Positions 45,695 through 55,671 are shown, numbered from the stretch's first letter. The stretch: DNA of 64,000 nt from Streptomyces sp. SolWspMP-5a-2 (GCF_900091845.1 NZ_FMCI01000251.1:1-64000), one strand, 5' to 3'. Program-made: numbers and translations. The notes: generated by a model from the letters alone, not told the origin.

Positions 45695-47336
45695 GTGATC
45701 GATCCGCACGCGCCGGCCCCGCCCGGCTCCCCGCCTCCCTGGCCCGGACCGGCGCGGCTGCCGGTGCGGCCGGGCACGGGCCGGTTCCTGGTCCTGGCGT
45801 GCGTGTTCGTCTGCGCGGCCTGCGGGCTCGTCTACGAACTGGAGCTGGTCGCGCTCGCCTCCTACCTCATCGGCGACTCCGTCACCCAGGCCAGCGTCGT
45901 GCTCTCCGTGATGGTCTTCGCCATGGGCATCGGCTCCCTCGCCGCGAAACGGCTGCGCTGGCGGGCCGCCGCCGGGTTCGGCGCGATCGAGGCGGCGCTC
46001 GCCCTGGTCGGCGGGTGCAGCGCGATGGCCCTCTACGCGGTCTTCGCCTGGACCGGCGGCTGGGGCGGCCTGTGGGCGAGCGGGTCGCGCTGGCTCCTGG
46101 TCGCCTTCTCGCTCGCCATCGGCCTGCTCATCGGCGCCGAGGTGCCGCTGCTGATGGAGCTGATCCAGCGCATCCGCCGCCAGGACGCGGGCGGCGCCGT
46201 CGCCGACCTCTTCGCCGCCGACTACGTGGGCGCCCTGGTCGGCGGTCTCGCCTTCCCCTTCTTGCTGCTGCCGCTCCTCGGCCAGCTCACCGGCGCCCTC
46301 ATCACCGGCACCGTCAACGCGGTGGCCGGCGGCGCCCTCGTCCTCGGCCTCTTCCGCCGCGACCTCAGCCGCCGCGCCCGCTGGCTGCTGCTGGTCGCCA
46401 ACCTCCTGGTCCTCGGCGTCCTCGCCTCCGCCGCCGTCCTCGTCGACGACTTCGAACGGGCCGCCCGGCACGCCGTCTACGGCACGGACGTGCGGGTCGC
46501 GCTGCAGACCGGGGTCCAGGAGATCATCCTCACCGGGGGCACCCGCGGCAGGCCCCTCGACCTCTTCCTCGACGGCCGCCTGCGGGTCAGCGGCCGGGAC
46601 GAACTGCCGTACCACGAGGCGCTGGTGCACCCCGCGATGAACGGCCCGCACGCGCGCGTGCTCGTCCTCGGCGGCGGGGACGGACTCGCCGTCCGCGAGG
46701 TGCTGCGCCATCCGGGCGTGCGCCGGGTCGACGTCGTCGAGCTGGACGCGGGCCTGCTCCGGCTGGCCCGCAGCGACCCCGGGCTCGCCCGGCTCAACGG
46801 CCACGCCTACGCCGACCCGCGCGTCCACGTCACCGCCGAGGACGCCTTCGGCTGGCTGCGCGGGGCACCGCCGTCCTCGTACGACGTCGTGGTCTGCGAT
46901 CTGCCCGACCCCGGCATCACCGCCAGCACCAAGCTGTACTCCCAGGAGTTCTACGGCCTCGCCCGCCGCGCGCTGGCCCCCGGCGGGCGCCTCGTGGTGC
47001 ACGCGGGCCCGCTCGCCAGCAGGCCGCGCGTCTTCTGGACGGTCGACGCCACGCTCCGCGCGGCCGGGCTGCACACCGTCCCGTACCGGATCTCGGGCCG
47101 CGCCTCCGGCTTCGCGGGCGGCCCCGACCGCACGACGGAGGCGTCCCGCGCCGCCCGCGACTGGGGGGTTCGTCCTCGCCGCCACCGCGCCGCCGCGCCT
47201 GAGCCTCGCCCCCGGGGCGCCGCGCCCGCGCACGCTCACCCCGGCGGCCCTGGCGGCGGACGCCGGTGAGGCGCTGCGGACCAGGGTCCCGGGGCTGCCG
47301 CCGTCCACCCTGGTGCACCCCCGCTACACCGACTGA
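45695..47336 (+). pseudogene. Membrane spermidine-synthase-like protein, C-terminal frameshift
   Basis: The N-terminal ~240 residues carry about seven membrane helices ([40 protein letters not shown]). A SpeE-type methyltransferase-fold domain follows ([31 protein letters not shown]). At 47163-47168 a run of six G shifts the frame; with five G the protein would read [20 protein letters not shown] on to HPRYTD and stop at 47336 (about 546 residues), while as sequenced it ends at 47269 in an Arg/Pro/Ala-rich tail. A sequencing error is the simplest explanation. No ribosome-binding site is seen; TAACGT 7 nt before the GTG suggests a leaderless mRNA. A palindrome CCACACGTGTGG is at 45643-45654. 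Polyamine synthesis is possible but unproven for membrane forms. Confidence 0.75.
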
Positions 47337-47409
47337 CCCCGTGGAAACCGGCCGCCACTTTCCGGCAACGGAGGTGCGGGAGCCGGTGTCCTGGGTAGGC
47401 TCGCCCGAC

Positions 47410-48465
47410 ATGGAGCATGAGGTGTTCGTTCCGGTTCTGGCCGCCCGGCTGCGGGACGCGCTCGCCGACCCCGCGCGGGTGGCCCGCGCGGTTCCCGGGC
47501 TCCACCAGGAGGCGGGCGCGGAGCCCGGCTCCGGTCGGCTGAAGGTGCGCGTCGGCGGCCACTCCGTCACCTGCCGGGGCACCGTCCGGGTCAGCGCCCG
47601 CGCCGACGGCGCGTACGTCCTGACCGGCGACGCCACCGAGGCCCGCGGCTCCGGCACCGTGCGCCTGGCGCTGACGGTGCGGGTCGAGGACGCGGAGGGC
47701 GGCGCCGCGGTCACCTTCACCGGCACCGCCACCGCGGACGGCCGCCTGGCCGAACTCCCGCCGGACGCCGTGGCCTCGGCGGCGACCCGCCTGCTGGACC
47801 GCTTCGCCCGGAACCTGGGCACCCCGCCGCAGGAGACACCGCGTGGGGCGGGCGCACCCGACGTCCCCGGGGGCGCGGACGACGCCGACACCGCGAGCGC
47901 CTCCGAGGGCGCGGACGACTCCGCCGACGCCCACACCGAAGGCGTCACCCCCGAGGCCGAAGCCGCGGACGCCGACACCGGGGGCGCGGACGGCACCGAC
48001 GGCGCGGACGATTCCGCTGACGCTGACGCTGACGCTGACGCTGACGCCCCCGACGCCCCTCATGACGCCTCCGCCACTTCCGCCACCCCCGGCGACGCCC
48101 CCGTCCCCGGCGACCACGAGGGCACCGACCTCGAAGGGGCCGACCCCGAGCGCACCGATCCCGAAGGCGCCGACGTCGAAGGCGCCACCCCCGACGCCGA
48201 CGCCCCCGACGCCGTCGTGCCCCTCGTGCCCGTGGAGCCCATCGCTCCCGGGGAGCCTCCCGCCGAGGCCGCGCACGCTCGGCGGACGATGATCGGGCGC
48301 AGTGCCGAGGAGGTCGACCACGCGCCGCCGCGCGGCCGGTACGCGCCCGTGCCCGCGCCGCAGACCATCGCCCCCGGCTCACCGCTGCGCTGGGCCGCGC
48401 CCGCCGCCGCCGTCGCGCTGGCGTCGGCGATCGTCGTCACCCGCGCGCTGCGCAGACGCCGTTGA
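47410..48465 (+). CDS. CoxG/SRPBCC-like protein with acidic linker and C-terminal membrane anchor
   Basis: A 351-residue protein. The first ~135 residues look like a CoxG/SRPBCC lipid-binding domain (EVFVPVLAARLRDALADPAR, VAGAVPGL-type start, ending ATRLLDRFARNLG). Residues ~140-280 are an Asp/Ala/Gly/Glu/Pro linker with microsatellite coding (gctgac x5 near 48016-48046), and a C-terminal helix AAVALASAIVVTRALRRRR anchors it. CoxG proteins accompany CO dehydrogenases, but none is adjacent here, so the role is open. Start ATG at 47410. Confidence 0.7.
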   Translation: MEHEVFVPVLAARLRDALADPARVARAVPGLHQEAGAEPGSGRLKVRVGGHSVTCRGTVRVSARADGAYVLTGDATEARGSGTVRLALTVRVEDAEGGAAVTFTGTATADGRLAELPPDAVASAATRLLDRFARNLGTPPQETPRGAGAPDVPGGADDADTASASEGADDSADAHTEGVTPEAEAADADTGGADGTDGADDSADADADADADAPDAPHDASATSATPGDAPVPGDHEGTDLEGADPERTDPEGADVEGATPDADAPDAVVPLVPVEPIAPGEPPAEAAHARRTMIGRSAEEVDHAPPRGRYAPVPAPQTIAPGSPLRWAAPAAAVALASAIVVTRALRRRR

Positions 48466-48503
48466 CCGCGTCCGCCGTCCGCGCACCCCAGTAGGGTCGT
48501 CCC

Positions 48504-49292
48504 GTGAGCGACGACGAGATCACGCTGACCGCGGGCGACGCGGAGGTGACCGTCCAGCCGGGCAACGGCGGGCGGATCGGTGGACTGCGCATCGGGGGCA
48601 CCGAGTTGCTGCGGCAGGGGGAGCGGTTCGGCTGCTTCCCGATGGTGCCGTGGTGCGGCAGGACCAGGGACGGCCGGTTCCGGGACGGCGCGACGGTGCG
48701 GCAACTGCCGCTCAACTCACCGCCGCACGCCATCCACGGCACCGCGCGGGACGGCGCCTGGAGCACCGCGCGGGTCGGCGACACCGAGGCGGTCATCACC
48801 TACGACCTGGTCGAGCCGTGGCCCTGGTCCGGCCGCGTCACCCAGCAGATCGCGCTCACCCCGGACACCCTCACGCTGACGATGGCGGTGGAGACCCTCG
48901 ACTCGTCGTTCCCGGCGCAGATCGGCTGGCACCCCTGGTTCCACCGCAACCTCGGCGGCGAGGACGTCCGGGTGGACTTCACCCCCGCCTGGCAGGAGGA
49001 GCGCGGAGCCGACCACCTGCCGACCGGCGAGCGCGTCGCCCCGCGCCCGGGTCCCTGGGACGACTGCTTCGGGATGCCCGGCGGGGTCGACGTCACCCTC
49101 ACCTGGCCGGGCAGCCTGGAGCTGAAGGTGGCCAGCCGCGAGGAGTGGGTGGTCGTCTACGACGAGCAGGAGGCCGCCGTCTGCGTGGAGCCGCAGACCG
49201 GACCGCCCGACGGCCTCAACACGGCGCCCCGGCAGGTCACCCTCCTCGAACCCCTCGAAGCCGCCACCACCTGGACCTGGCGCCGCCTCTAA
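48504..49292 (+). CDS. Aldose 1-epimerase-like protein
   Basis: A 262-residue galactose-mutarotase-fold protein: VTVQPGNGGRIGGLRIGG, MVPWCGRTRDGRF, the His motif in PPHAIHGTARDGAW and GWHPWFHRNLGG, with a C-terminal Glu region (AAVCVEPQTGPPDGLN). These motifs fit aldose epimerases acting on hexoses or hexose phosphates. It precedes pyrE by 9 nt and may be cotranscribed. GTG start. Confidence 0.85.
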   Translation: MSDDEITLTAGDAEVTVQPGNGGRIGGLRIGGTELLRQGERFGCFPMVPWCGRTRDGRFRDGATVRQLPLNSPPHAIHGTARDGAWSTARVGDTEAVITYDLVEPWPWSGRVTQQIALTPDTLTLTMAVETLDSSFPAQIGWHPWFHRNLGGEDVRVDFTPAWQEERGADHLPTGERVAPRPGPWDDCFGMPGGVDVTLTWPGSLELKVASREEWVVVYDEQEAAVCVEPQTGPPDGLNTAPRQVTLLEPLEAATTWTWRRL

Positions 49293-49301
49293 GCTGGCCG
49301 C

Positions 49302-49850
49302 ATGAGTGACGTGCGCGCAGCGCTGCTTCAGCAGATCAAGGACAAGGCCGTGGTCCACGGCAAGGTGACCCTCTCCTCGGGCCTGGAGGCCGACTACTAC
49401 GTCGACCTGCGCCGCGTCACCCTGGACGGCGAGGCCGCCCCGCTGGTGGGCGAGGTGCTGCTCGACCTGGTCGCCGACCTGGAGTTCGACGCGGCCGGCG
49501 GCCTGACCATGGGCGCCGACCCGGTCGCGGGCGCGATCCTGCACGCCGCCGCCGCGCGGGGCCGCCGGGTCGACGCGTTCGTCGTCCGCAAGGCGGCCAA
49601 GGCACACGGCATGCAGCGCCGGGTCGAGGGCCCCGACATCGCGGGCCGCCGGGTGCTGGTCGTCGAGGACACCTCCACCACCGGCGGTTCCCCGCTGGCC
49701 GCCGTCGAGGCGGTCCGCGAGGCGGGCGCCGAGGTCGTCGCCGTCGTCACCATCGTGGACCGCGCGACCGGCGCGGCGGAGAAGATCCGGGAGGGCGCCG
49801 CGGTGCCCTACCTGTACGCCTACTCCAAGGACGACCTGGGCCTCGACTGA
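49302..49850 (+). CDS. pyrE: Orotate phosphoribosyltransferase
   Basis: A 182-residue PyrE: KVTLSSGLEADYYVDLRRVT, GADPVAGAILHAAAARGR and the PRPP loop VLVVEDTSTTGGSPLAAVEA. It converts orotate and PRPP to OMP in pyrimidine synthesis. The other pyr genes are not in the window. ATG start 9 nt after the epimerase stop. Confidence 0.93.
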   Translation: MSDVRAALLQQIKDKAVVHGKVTLSSGLEADYYVDLRRVTLDGEAAPLVGEVLLDLVADLEFDAAGGLTMGADPVAGAILHAAAARGRRVDAFVVRKAAKAHGMQRRVEGPDIAGRRVLVVEDTSTTGGSPLAAVEAVREAGAEVVAVVTIVDRATGAAEKIREGAAVPYLYAYSKDDLGLD

Positions 49851-50023
49851 GACCCCCCGCCGCCGCGCCGGCCGTCCCACGGTGCGGACGGCGGGAGACG
49901 GACGGCGGGGCGGGTCTGGAAAGATGGGGGCGCCGGTGACGACGTCGTCGCCCCAAGGTCTAGGTCAGGGCCGCAGGACGCAGCAACACAGAACGCCCAC
50001 CCGCACATACAAGGAGCGGACAG

Positions 50024-51046
50024 ATGCCCATCGCAACCCCCGAGGTCTACAACGAGATGCTCGACCGGGCGAAGGCAGGCAAGTTCGCCTACCCGGCCAT
50101 CAACGTCACCTCGACGCAGACCCTGCACGCGGCGCTGCGCGGCTTCGCGGAGGCGGAGAGCGACGGCATCATCCAGATCTCCACCGGCGGCGCCGAGTTC
50201 CTGGGCGGCCAGTACCAGAAGGAGATGGTGACCGGCGCCGTCGCGCTCGCCGAGTTCGCGCACATCGTCGCCGAGAAGTACCCGGTCACCGTCGCGCTGC
50301 ACACGGACCACTGTCCCAAGGACAAGCTCGACGGGTACGTGCGCCCGCTGCTCGCGGTCTCCGAGGAGCGCGTCAGGGCCGGTGGCAACCCGCTGTTCCA
50401 GTCGCACATGTGGGACGGCTCGGCGGAGACCCTCGCCGACAACCTCGCCATCGGCCAGGAGCTGCTGGAGCGCGCCCGCGCCGCCAAGATCATCCTTGAG
50501 GTCGAGATCACCCCGACCGGCGGCGAGGAGGACGGCGTCTCGCACGAGATCAACGACTCGCTGTACACCACCGTCGACGACGCGATCCGCACCGCCGAGG
50601 CGCTCGGCCTGGGCGAGAAGGGCCGCTACCTGCTGGCCGCCTCCTTCGGCAACGTGCACGGCGTGTACAAGCCGGGCAACGTCGTGCTCCGCCCCGACCT
50701 GCTGAAGGAGCTGAGCGACGGCGTCGCCGCGAAGTTCGGCAAGGCGTCGCCGTTCGACTTCGTCTTCCACGGCGGCTCCGGCTCCACCGCCGAGGAGATC
50801 GCCACCGCGCTGGAGAACGGCGTCGTGAAGATGAACCTCGACACCGACACCCAGTACGCGTTCACCCGCCCGGTCGCGGACCACATGTTCCGCAACTACG
50901 ACGGTGTCCTGAAGGTCGACGGCGAGGTCGGCTCCAAGAAGACCTACGACCCGCGCACCTGGGGCAAGCTGGCCGAGGCCGGCATGGCCCGGCGCGTGAC
51001 CGAGGCCTGCGGGAACCTGCGCTCCACCGGTACGCGCATCAAGTGA
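50024..51046 (+). CDS. fba: Class II fructose-bisphosphate aldolase
   Basis: A 340-residue class II aldolase: PAINVTSTQTLHAALRGFAE, the Zn motif TVALHTDHCPKDKLDGYVRP, SHMWDGSAETLADN, ASFGNVHGVYKPGNVVLRPD and VFHGGSGSTAEEIATALENG. It cleaves fructose-1,6-bisphosphate in glycolysis and works in reverse in gluconeogenesis. AAGGAGCGG precedes the ATG. Its upstream 170 bp include a long G/C dyad (about 49927-49957) that could be a leader structure. Confidence 0.96.
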   Translation: MPIATPEVYNEMLDRAKAGKFAYPAINVTSTQTLHAALRGFAEAESDGIIQISTGGAEFLGGQYQKEMVTGAVALAEFAHIVAEKYPVTVALHTDHCPKDKLDGYVRPLLAVSEERVRAGGNPLFQSHMWDGSAETLADNLAIGQELLERARAAKIILEVEITPTGGEEDGVSHEINDSLYTTVDDAIRTAEALGLGEKGRYLLAASFGNVHGVYKPGNVVLRPDLLKELSDGVAAKFGKASPFDFVFHGGSGSTAEEIATALENGVVKMNLDTDTQYAFTRPVADHMFRNYDGVLKVDGEVGSKKTYDPRTWGKLAEAGMARRVTEACGNLRSTGTRIK

Positions 51047-51058
51047 CCCGCCCGCGGT

Positions 51059-51089
51059 GAGCCCGGCGCCTGTCCCAGGTGCCGGGCTC
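51059..51089 (+). terminator. Terminator after the aldolase gene
   Basis: 14-bp stem with one G-T pair (GAGCCCGGCGCCTG with CAGGTGCCGGGCTC) and a 3-nt TCC loop, 12 nt after the aldolase stop. The following TATATC also looks like the -10 of the next gene. Confidence 0.75.
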
Positions 51090-51105
51090 GCTGTATATCT
51101 GGGGC

Positions 51106-52587
51106 ATGCCCGATGTCCGGCTCGCCTCGCCCCGGGGCAGGTGGATCGTCCTGACCACCGTGCTCGGCTCCAGCATGGCCATGCTGGACTCCACCGTCGT
51201 CAACGTCGCCCTCCCCCGCATCGGCCGTGACCTGGACGCGGGCCTGGCCGCGCTCCAGTGGACGGTCAACGCCTACATGCTGACGCTGGCCGGGCTGATC
51301 CTGCTCGGCGGCTCGCTCGGCGACCGCTACGGGCGCCGCCGGGTCTTCGTCGTCGGCGTCGTCTGGTTCGCGTCCGCGTCCCTGCTCTGCGGGGTCGCCC
51401 CGAACGTGGGGGTGCTGATCGCCTCCCGCGCCCTCCAGGGCATCGGCGGCGCCCTGCTGACCCCCGGCTCCCTCGCCCTCATCCAGGCCTCCTTCCACCC
51501 CGACGACCGGGCCAGGGCGGTCGGCCTGTGGTCCGGGTTCGGCGGGGTGGGCGCGGCCGTCGGGCCGTTCCTCGGCGGCTGGCTGGTGGACGGCCCCGGC
51601 TGGCGCTGGGTCTTCCTGCTGAACGTCCCGCTGGCGCTGCTGTGCGTGCCCATCGCGCTGCGCCACGTCCCCGAGTCGTCCGGCGGGGCCCGCGCGCACG
51701 GCCGGTTCGACGTCACCGGCGCCGCCCTCGGCGCCCTCGCGCTCGCCCTGGTCACCTACGCGCTGATCGAGGGCCGGGCGGGCTCCCTCGCCGTGGTCCT
51801 GACGGCGGCCGCGGCCGGGGTGGCGGCGGGGTGCGCCTTCGTGCGGGTGGAGCGGCGCGGCGCCGACCCGATGATGCCGCTGGACATCTTCTCCTCGCGC
51901 CAGTTCACCGCCGTCAACCTGGTCACGCTCTGTGTCTACGCGGCCTTCGGCGGGTTCTTCTTCCTGGCCGCGCTCCAGCTCCAGGTCGCCGTCGGCTGGT
52001 CCGCGCTCGCCGCCGGGACGGCGCTGCTGCCCACGACGGTGCTGATGCTGCTGTTCTCCGCCCGCTCGGGCGCGCTGGCCGGGCGGATCGGGCCGCGCAT
52101 CCCGCTCACCGTGGGCCCGCTGCTGTGCGCGGCGGGGATGCTGCTGATGCTGCGGGTCGGGCCCGGCGCCTCCTACGCCGCCGACGTGCTGCCCGCGCTG
52201 CTGGTGCTGGGCTGCGGCATGGTCACCCTGGTCGCGCCGCTGACGGCGACGGTGCTGGCCTCCGTCGACACCGCGCGGGCGGGCCTGGCCAGCGGCGTGA
52301 ACAACGCGGCGGCCCGTGCGGCCGGTCTGATCGCGGTGGCGGCGCTGCCGCTGCTCGCCGGGATGGGCCCGGAGGCGTACCGGACGCCGGACGCCTTCGA
52401 CAGCGCCTTCCACCGGGCGATGCTGTGGTGCGCGGGGGTGCTGGTGGTCGGCGCGGGGGTGGCCTTCGCGACGGTGCGCACCCTCGCCCCGGACTGCGCG
52501 CACCCGGAGTGCCTGACCCACGGCTCGGTGACGGCGCCGCCGCTCGAAGGGCGGCGCGCGGCGGGCCGCATCGAGTCCGGGGAGTGA
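51106..52587 (+). CDS. MFS transporter, DHA2-like drug/H+ antiporter
   Basis: A 493-residue MFS protein with 14 helices. Motif A is LGDRYGRRRVFVVG, motif C is GGVGAAVGPFLGGWLVD, and the N-terminus STVVNVALPRIGRDLDAGLA is typical of the DHA2 (EmrB/QacA) group. It should export hydrophobic compounds using the proton gradient. The ATG lies 6 nt after TATATC with no clear ribosome-binding site, suggesting a leaderless mRNA. No regulator gene is adjacent. Confidence 0.88.
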   Translation: MPDVRLASPRGRWIVLTTVLGSSMAMLDSTVVNVALPRIGRDLDAGLAALQWTVNAYMLTLAGLILLGGSLGDRYGRRRVFVVGVVWFASASLLCGVAPNVGVLIASRALQGIGGALLTPGSLALIQASFHPDDRARAVGLWSGFGGVGAAVGPFLGGWLVDGPGWRWVFLLNVPLALLCVPIALRHVPESSGGARAHGRFDVTGAALGALALALVTYALIEGRAGSLAVVLTAAAAGVAAGCAFVRVERRGADPMMPLDIFSSRQFTAVNLVTLCVYAAFGGFFFLAALQLQVAVGWSALAAGTALLPTTVLMLLFSARSGALAGRIGPRIPLTVGPLLCAAGMLLMLRVGPGASYAADVLPALLVLGCGMVTLVAPLTATVLASVDTARAGLASGVNNAAARAAGLIAVAALPLLAGMGPEAYRTPDAFDSAFHRAMLWCAGVLVVGAGVAFATVRTLAPDCAHPECLTHGSVTAPPLEGRRAAGRIESGE

Positions 52588-52667
52588 GGGGGCGGGGGAG
52601 CGCCGCCCGGACCGGGGCGGGCCGAGGCGGGGCGCGGGACGCGGTGGCCAGGAGGCAGACTTGGTCC

Positions 52668-53081
52668 ATGACGATTCACGAGAACCTCCTCGGGGGGCCG
52701 CCCCCGACCCACCTGCCCGACGACCCGGAGCCCCGCGAGCTGCTGGCCGCGGGCACGGCGCCCGCCGACGTCGCCGCGAAGTACCCGAAGTCCTCGCTCG
52801 CCTGGGCCCGTCTCGCCGACGAGGCGTTCGAGCGGGGCGGCGTCGTCGAGTCGTACGCCTACGCCCGCACCGGCTACCACCGGGGTCTCGACGCGCTGCG
52901 CCGGGCCGGGTGGAAGGGGCACGGCCCGGTGCCCTGGGAGCACGAGCCGAACCGCGGCTTCCTGCGCGCCCTGCACGCGCTGGCCCGCGCCGCGCAGGCG
53001 ATCGACGAGCAGGACGAGTACCAGCGCTGCGCGCAGTTCCTGAAGGACTCCTCGCCCGCCGCCGCCCAGACCCTGGGCTGA
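52668..53081 (+). CDS. DUF3151 family protein
   Basis: A 137-residue protein matching DUF3151: LLGGPPPTHLPDDPEPRELL, KYPKSSLAWARLADEAFERG, SYAYARTGYHRGLDALRRAG and an end with QRCAQFLKDSSPAA. The family resembles TPR proteins, and its function is unknown. GGAGG lies 12 nt before the ATG. Confidence 0.8.
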   Translation: MTIHENLLGGPPPTHLPDDPEPRELLAAGTAPADVAAKYPKSSLAWARLADEAFERGGVVESYAYARTGYHRGLDALRRAGWKGHGPVPWEHEPNRGFLRALHALARAAQAIDEQDEYQRCAQFLKDSSPAAAQTLG

Positions 53082-53244
53082 CCGGGCGGTCCGGGTACCG
53101 CGGGGGCTCCGGTGCGGCCCGTCTGGCGGCAGGCGGGCCTTGCCGGAAGCGGGGGGATATTGAAGGATGCGAGTGGGGACCGGGGCCCCCGTGCCGGGCT
53201 CGGCAGGGGCGGACCGCTACCCTCAGCAACAACAGGAGACAGCG

Positions 53245-54093
53245 ATGTCCCACCAGGCTCGCTCCGTCGGGGACGCCGCGGAGCCCCCGGCCCCGCATCT
53301 CGACTTCGCCGGTACCACCCCGTACGAGGACTACGTCCGTGCGGACGTGCTCACCCACCTCCAGCACACCCTCTCCGACGATCCCGGAGAGATGGTCTTC
53401 CTGGTCACCACCCAGGTCATGGAGCTGTGGTTCACGGTGATCACGCACGAGTGGGAGACCGCCGCGCACGCCCTGCGCGAGGACCGGGTGCCGGTCGCGG
53501 TCGACGCCCTGAAGCGCTCGGTGCGCGAGCTGGACGCGCTGAACGCCTCCTGGCGGCCGCTCGGCCAGCTCACCCCGGCCCAGTTCAACTCCTACCGCTC
53601 CGCCCTCGGCGAGGGGTCCGGCTTCCAGTCGGCGATGTACCGGCGGATGGAGTTCCTGCTCGGCGAGAAGTCCGCGTCGATGCTCGTCCCGCACCGGGGC
53701 GCGCCGCGCGTCCACGCCGAGCTGGAGAAGGCGCTCCAGGAGCCCAGCCTCTACGACGAGGTGGTGCGGCTGCTGGCCCGCCGCGGTCACGCGATCCCCG
53801 AGTCGGTGCTGCGCCGTGACGTCTCGACGCGGTACGAGCCGTCGGAGGCCGTCGAGGCGGCCTGGACGGCCGTCTACGCGGGCGACGAGCACGCCGAACT
53901 CGCCCGTCTCGGCGAGGCGTTGACGGACGTCGCGGAACTGGTGTGGCGCTGGCGCAACGACCATCTGGTCGCCACCCGCCGGGCGATGGGCGCGAAGACC
54001 GGCACCGGCGGCTCCGCCGGGGTGGCCTGGCTGGAGAAACGGGCCGGGAAGAACGTGTTCCCCGAGCTGTGGACGGCGCGCTCCCATGTCTGA
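53245..54093 (+). CDS. kynA: Tryptophan 2,3-dioxygenase
   Basis: A 282-residue heme enzyme that opens the indole ring of tryptophan to N-formylkynurenine. Characteristic segments are DDPGEMVFLVTTQVMELWFT, RVPVAVDALKRSVRELDALN, SYRSALGEGSGFQSAMYRRM, the heme-ligand His240 in VWRWRNDHLVATRRA and GAKTGTGGSAGVAWLEKR. AGGAGA lies just upstream of the ATG. Its stop overlaps the kynureninase ATG by 8 nt, so the two are cotranslated. Confidence 0.93.
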   Translation: MSHQARSVGDAAEPPAPHLDFAGTTPYEDYVRADVLTHLQHTLSDDPGEMVFLVTTQVMELWFTVITHEWETAAHALREDRVPVAVDALKRSVRELDALNASWRPLGQLTPAQFNSYRSALGEGSGFQSAMYRRMEFLLGEKSASMLVPHRGAPRVHAELEKALQEPSLYDEVVRLLARRGHAIPESVLRRDVSTRYEPSEAVEAAWTAVYAGDEHAELARLGEALTDVAELVWRWRNDHLVATRRAMGAKTGTGGSAGVAWLEKRAGKNVFPELWTARSHV

Positions 54094-55330
54094 GGCCGCC
54101 GTCCCCGACCGACTCGCCTCCCGCGCGCGGGAGTTGGACGCGGGTGACGAACTCGCCGCGCTGCGCGCCCGGTTCGTCCTCGATGACGACGACGTCGTCT
54201 ACCTCGACGGCAACTCGCTCGGCGCGCTGCCGGCCACCGTCCCGGACCGGGTCGACGACGTGGTCCGGCGCCAGTGGGGCCGGCTGCGCATCCGCTCCTG
54301 GGAGGAGAGCGGCTGGTGGACCGCGCCCGAGCGGATCGGCGACCGGATCGCCCCGCTGGTCGGCGCGGCGGCGGGCCAGATCGTCGTCGGCGACTCGACA
54401 AGTGTCAACGTCTTCAAGGCACTCGTGGCGGCCGTGCGGATGGCGCGGGAGACCGGCGGCGAGGGCCGGGACGAGATCGTCGTCGACGCCACCACCTTCC
54501 CCACCGACGGGTACATCGCCGGGTCGGCGGCCCGGATGACCGGGTGCGCGCTGCGGCCGGTCGAGCCCGCCGGGGTCCCCGGTGCGCTCGGCGACCGCAC
54601 GGCGGCCGTGCTCCTCAACCACGTCGACTACCGCACCGGACGCCTGCACGACCTGCCGGGGCTGACCGCGGCGGTGCACGCGGCGGGCGCGGTCGTGGTC
54701 TGGGACCTGTGCCACAGCGCGGGCGCGCTGCCCGTCGGACTGGACGCGCACGGGGTGGACCTCGCGGTCGGCTGCACCTACAAGTACCTGAACGGCGGCC
54801 CGGGTTCGCCCGCGTACCTGTACGTGCGCCGGGACCTCCAGGGCCGTTTCGACTCGCCGCTGCCCGGCTGGAACTCGCACGCCGAACCGTTCGGGATGCG
54901 CTCCGCGTACGAGGCGGCGCCGGGCGCGGTGCGCGGCCGGGTCGGCACCCCGGACATCCTGTCGATGCTCGCCCTCGAAGCGTCCCTCGACGTCTGGGAG
55001 GGCGTCGGGATCGACGCCGTGCGCGCCAAGTCCCTTGCGCTGACGGACTTCTTCCTGGAGTGCGTCGAGGCGTACGCGGGACCGGGGCGCACGGAGTGCG
55101 TGACACCGCGGCGGCACGGGGAGCGCGGCAGCCAGGTCGCGCTGCGCTGCCCGGACGCCGGGGACGTGATGAAGCACCTGATCGGACGAGGCGTGGTCGG
55201 TGACTTCCGGCATCCCGACGTACTCCGGTTCGGTTTCACGCCGTTGTACGTGGGGTTCGCGGACGCGGAGCGGGCGGCGCGGGTGCTGGGCGAGGTGCTC
55301 GACGAGGTGGCGGGCGGGGCTACGGCCTAG
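54086..55330 (+). CDS. kynU: Kynureninase
   Basis: A 414-residue PLP enzyme that cleaves kynurenine to anthranilate and alanine. It shows VVYLDGNSLGALPATVPDRV, WWTAPERIGDRIAPLVGAAA, LNHVDYRTGRLHDL, WDLCHSAGALPVGLDAHGVD and Lys233 in GCTYKYLNGGPGSPAYLY. Overlaps the dioxygenase stop by 8 nt. With the dioxygenase and the next hydrolase it makes a short route from tryptophan to anthranilate; no kynurenine monooxygenase is adjacent. Confidence 0.93.
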   Translation: MSEAAVPDRLASRARELDAGDELAALRARFVLDDDDVVYLDGNSLGALPATVPDRVDDVVRRQWGRLRIRSWEESGWWTAPERIGDRIAPLVGAAAGQIVVGDSTSVNVFKALVAAVRMARETGGEGRDEIVVDATTFPTDGYIAGSAARMTGCALRPVEPAGVPGALGDRTAAVLLNHVDYRTGRLHDLPGLTAAVHAAGAVVVWDLCHSAGALPVGLDAHGVDLAVGCTYKYLNGGPGSPAYLYVRRDLQGRFDSPLPGWNSHAEPFGMRSAYEAAPGAVRGRVGTPDILSMLALEASLDVWEGVGIDAVRAKSLALTDFFLECVEAYAGPGRTECVTPRRHGERGSQVALRCPDAGDVMKHLIGRGVVGDFRHPDVLRFGFTPLYVGFADAERAARVLGEVLDEVAGGATA

Positions 55331-55671
55331 CGGGCGGCGGGAGTTGGGGCCGCGGGCCGGGCCGTACGGCGCACCGGGCGGGCGGCCCGGCGAGGCCGGC
55401 GGCGGACGCGGCGGGCCGGGTGCGGGCCGCTGCCGCGGGGGTGAACGGTGAGGGTTTTGCGCTGCTTTCACCACTTCTTGGCGCCGAACTGACGGAGCCG
55501 GGCCCGGTAGAGAACCGTTTATCCCTCACCGTGCGTCACTTCCGCGTGTCGAGGCGCCGCACGGGCCTGATACGGTCCCCGCCAACGGCCGATTCCCCAC
55601 CTGGTCCGCCACACCTCCCGTCGTGCGCGAAAGCCCGGGAGGTGCCCCCATCGCCGCTGAGAGGTTGGAGC
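55331..55671. other. Intergenic, no gene seen
   Basis: 341 bp between kynureninase and the hydrolase. It has a comparatively A/T-rich patch (about 55447-55530) that could hold a promoter. I see no clear terminator, so read-through from kynU is possible. Confidence 0.4.
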
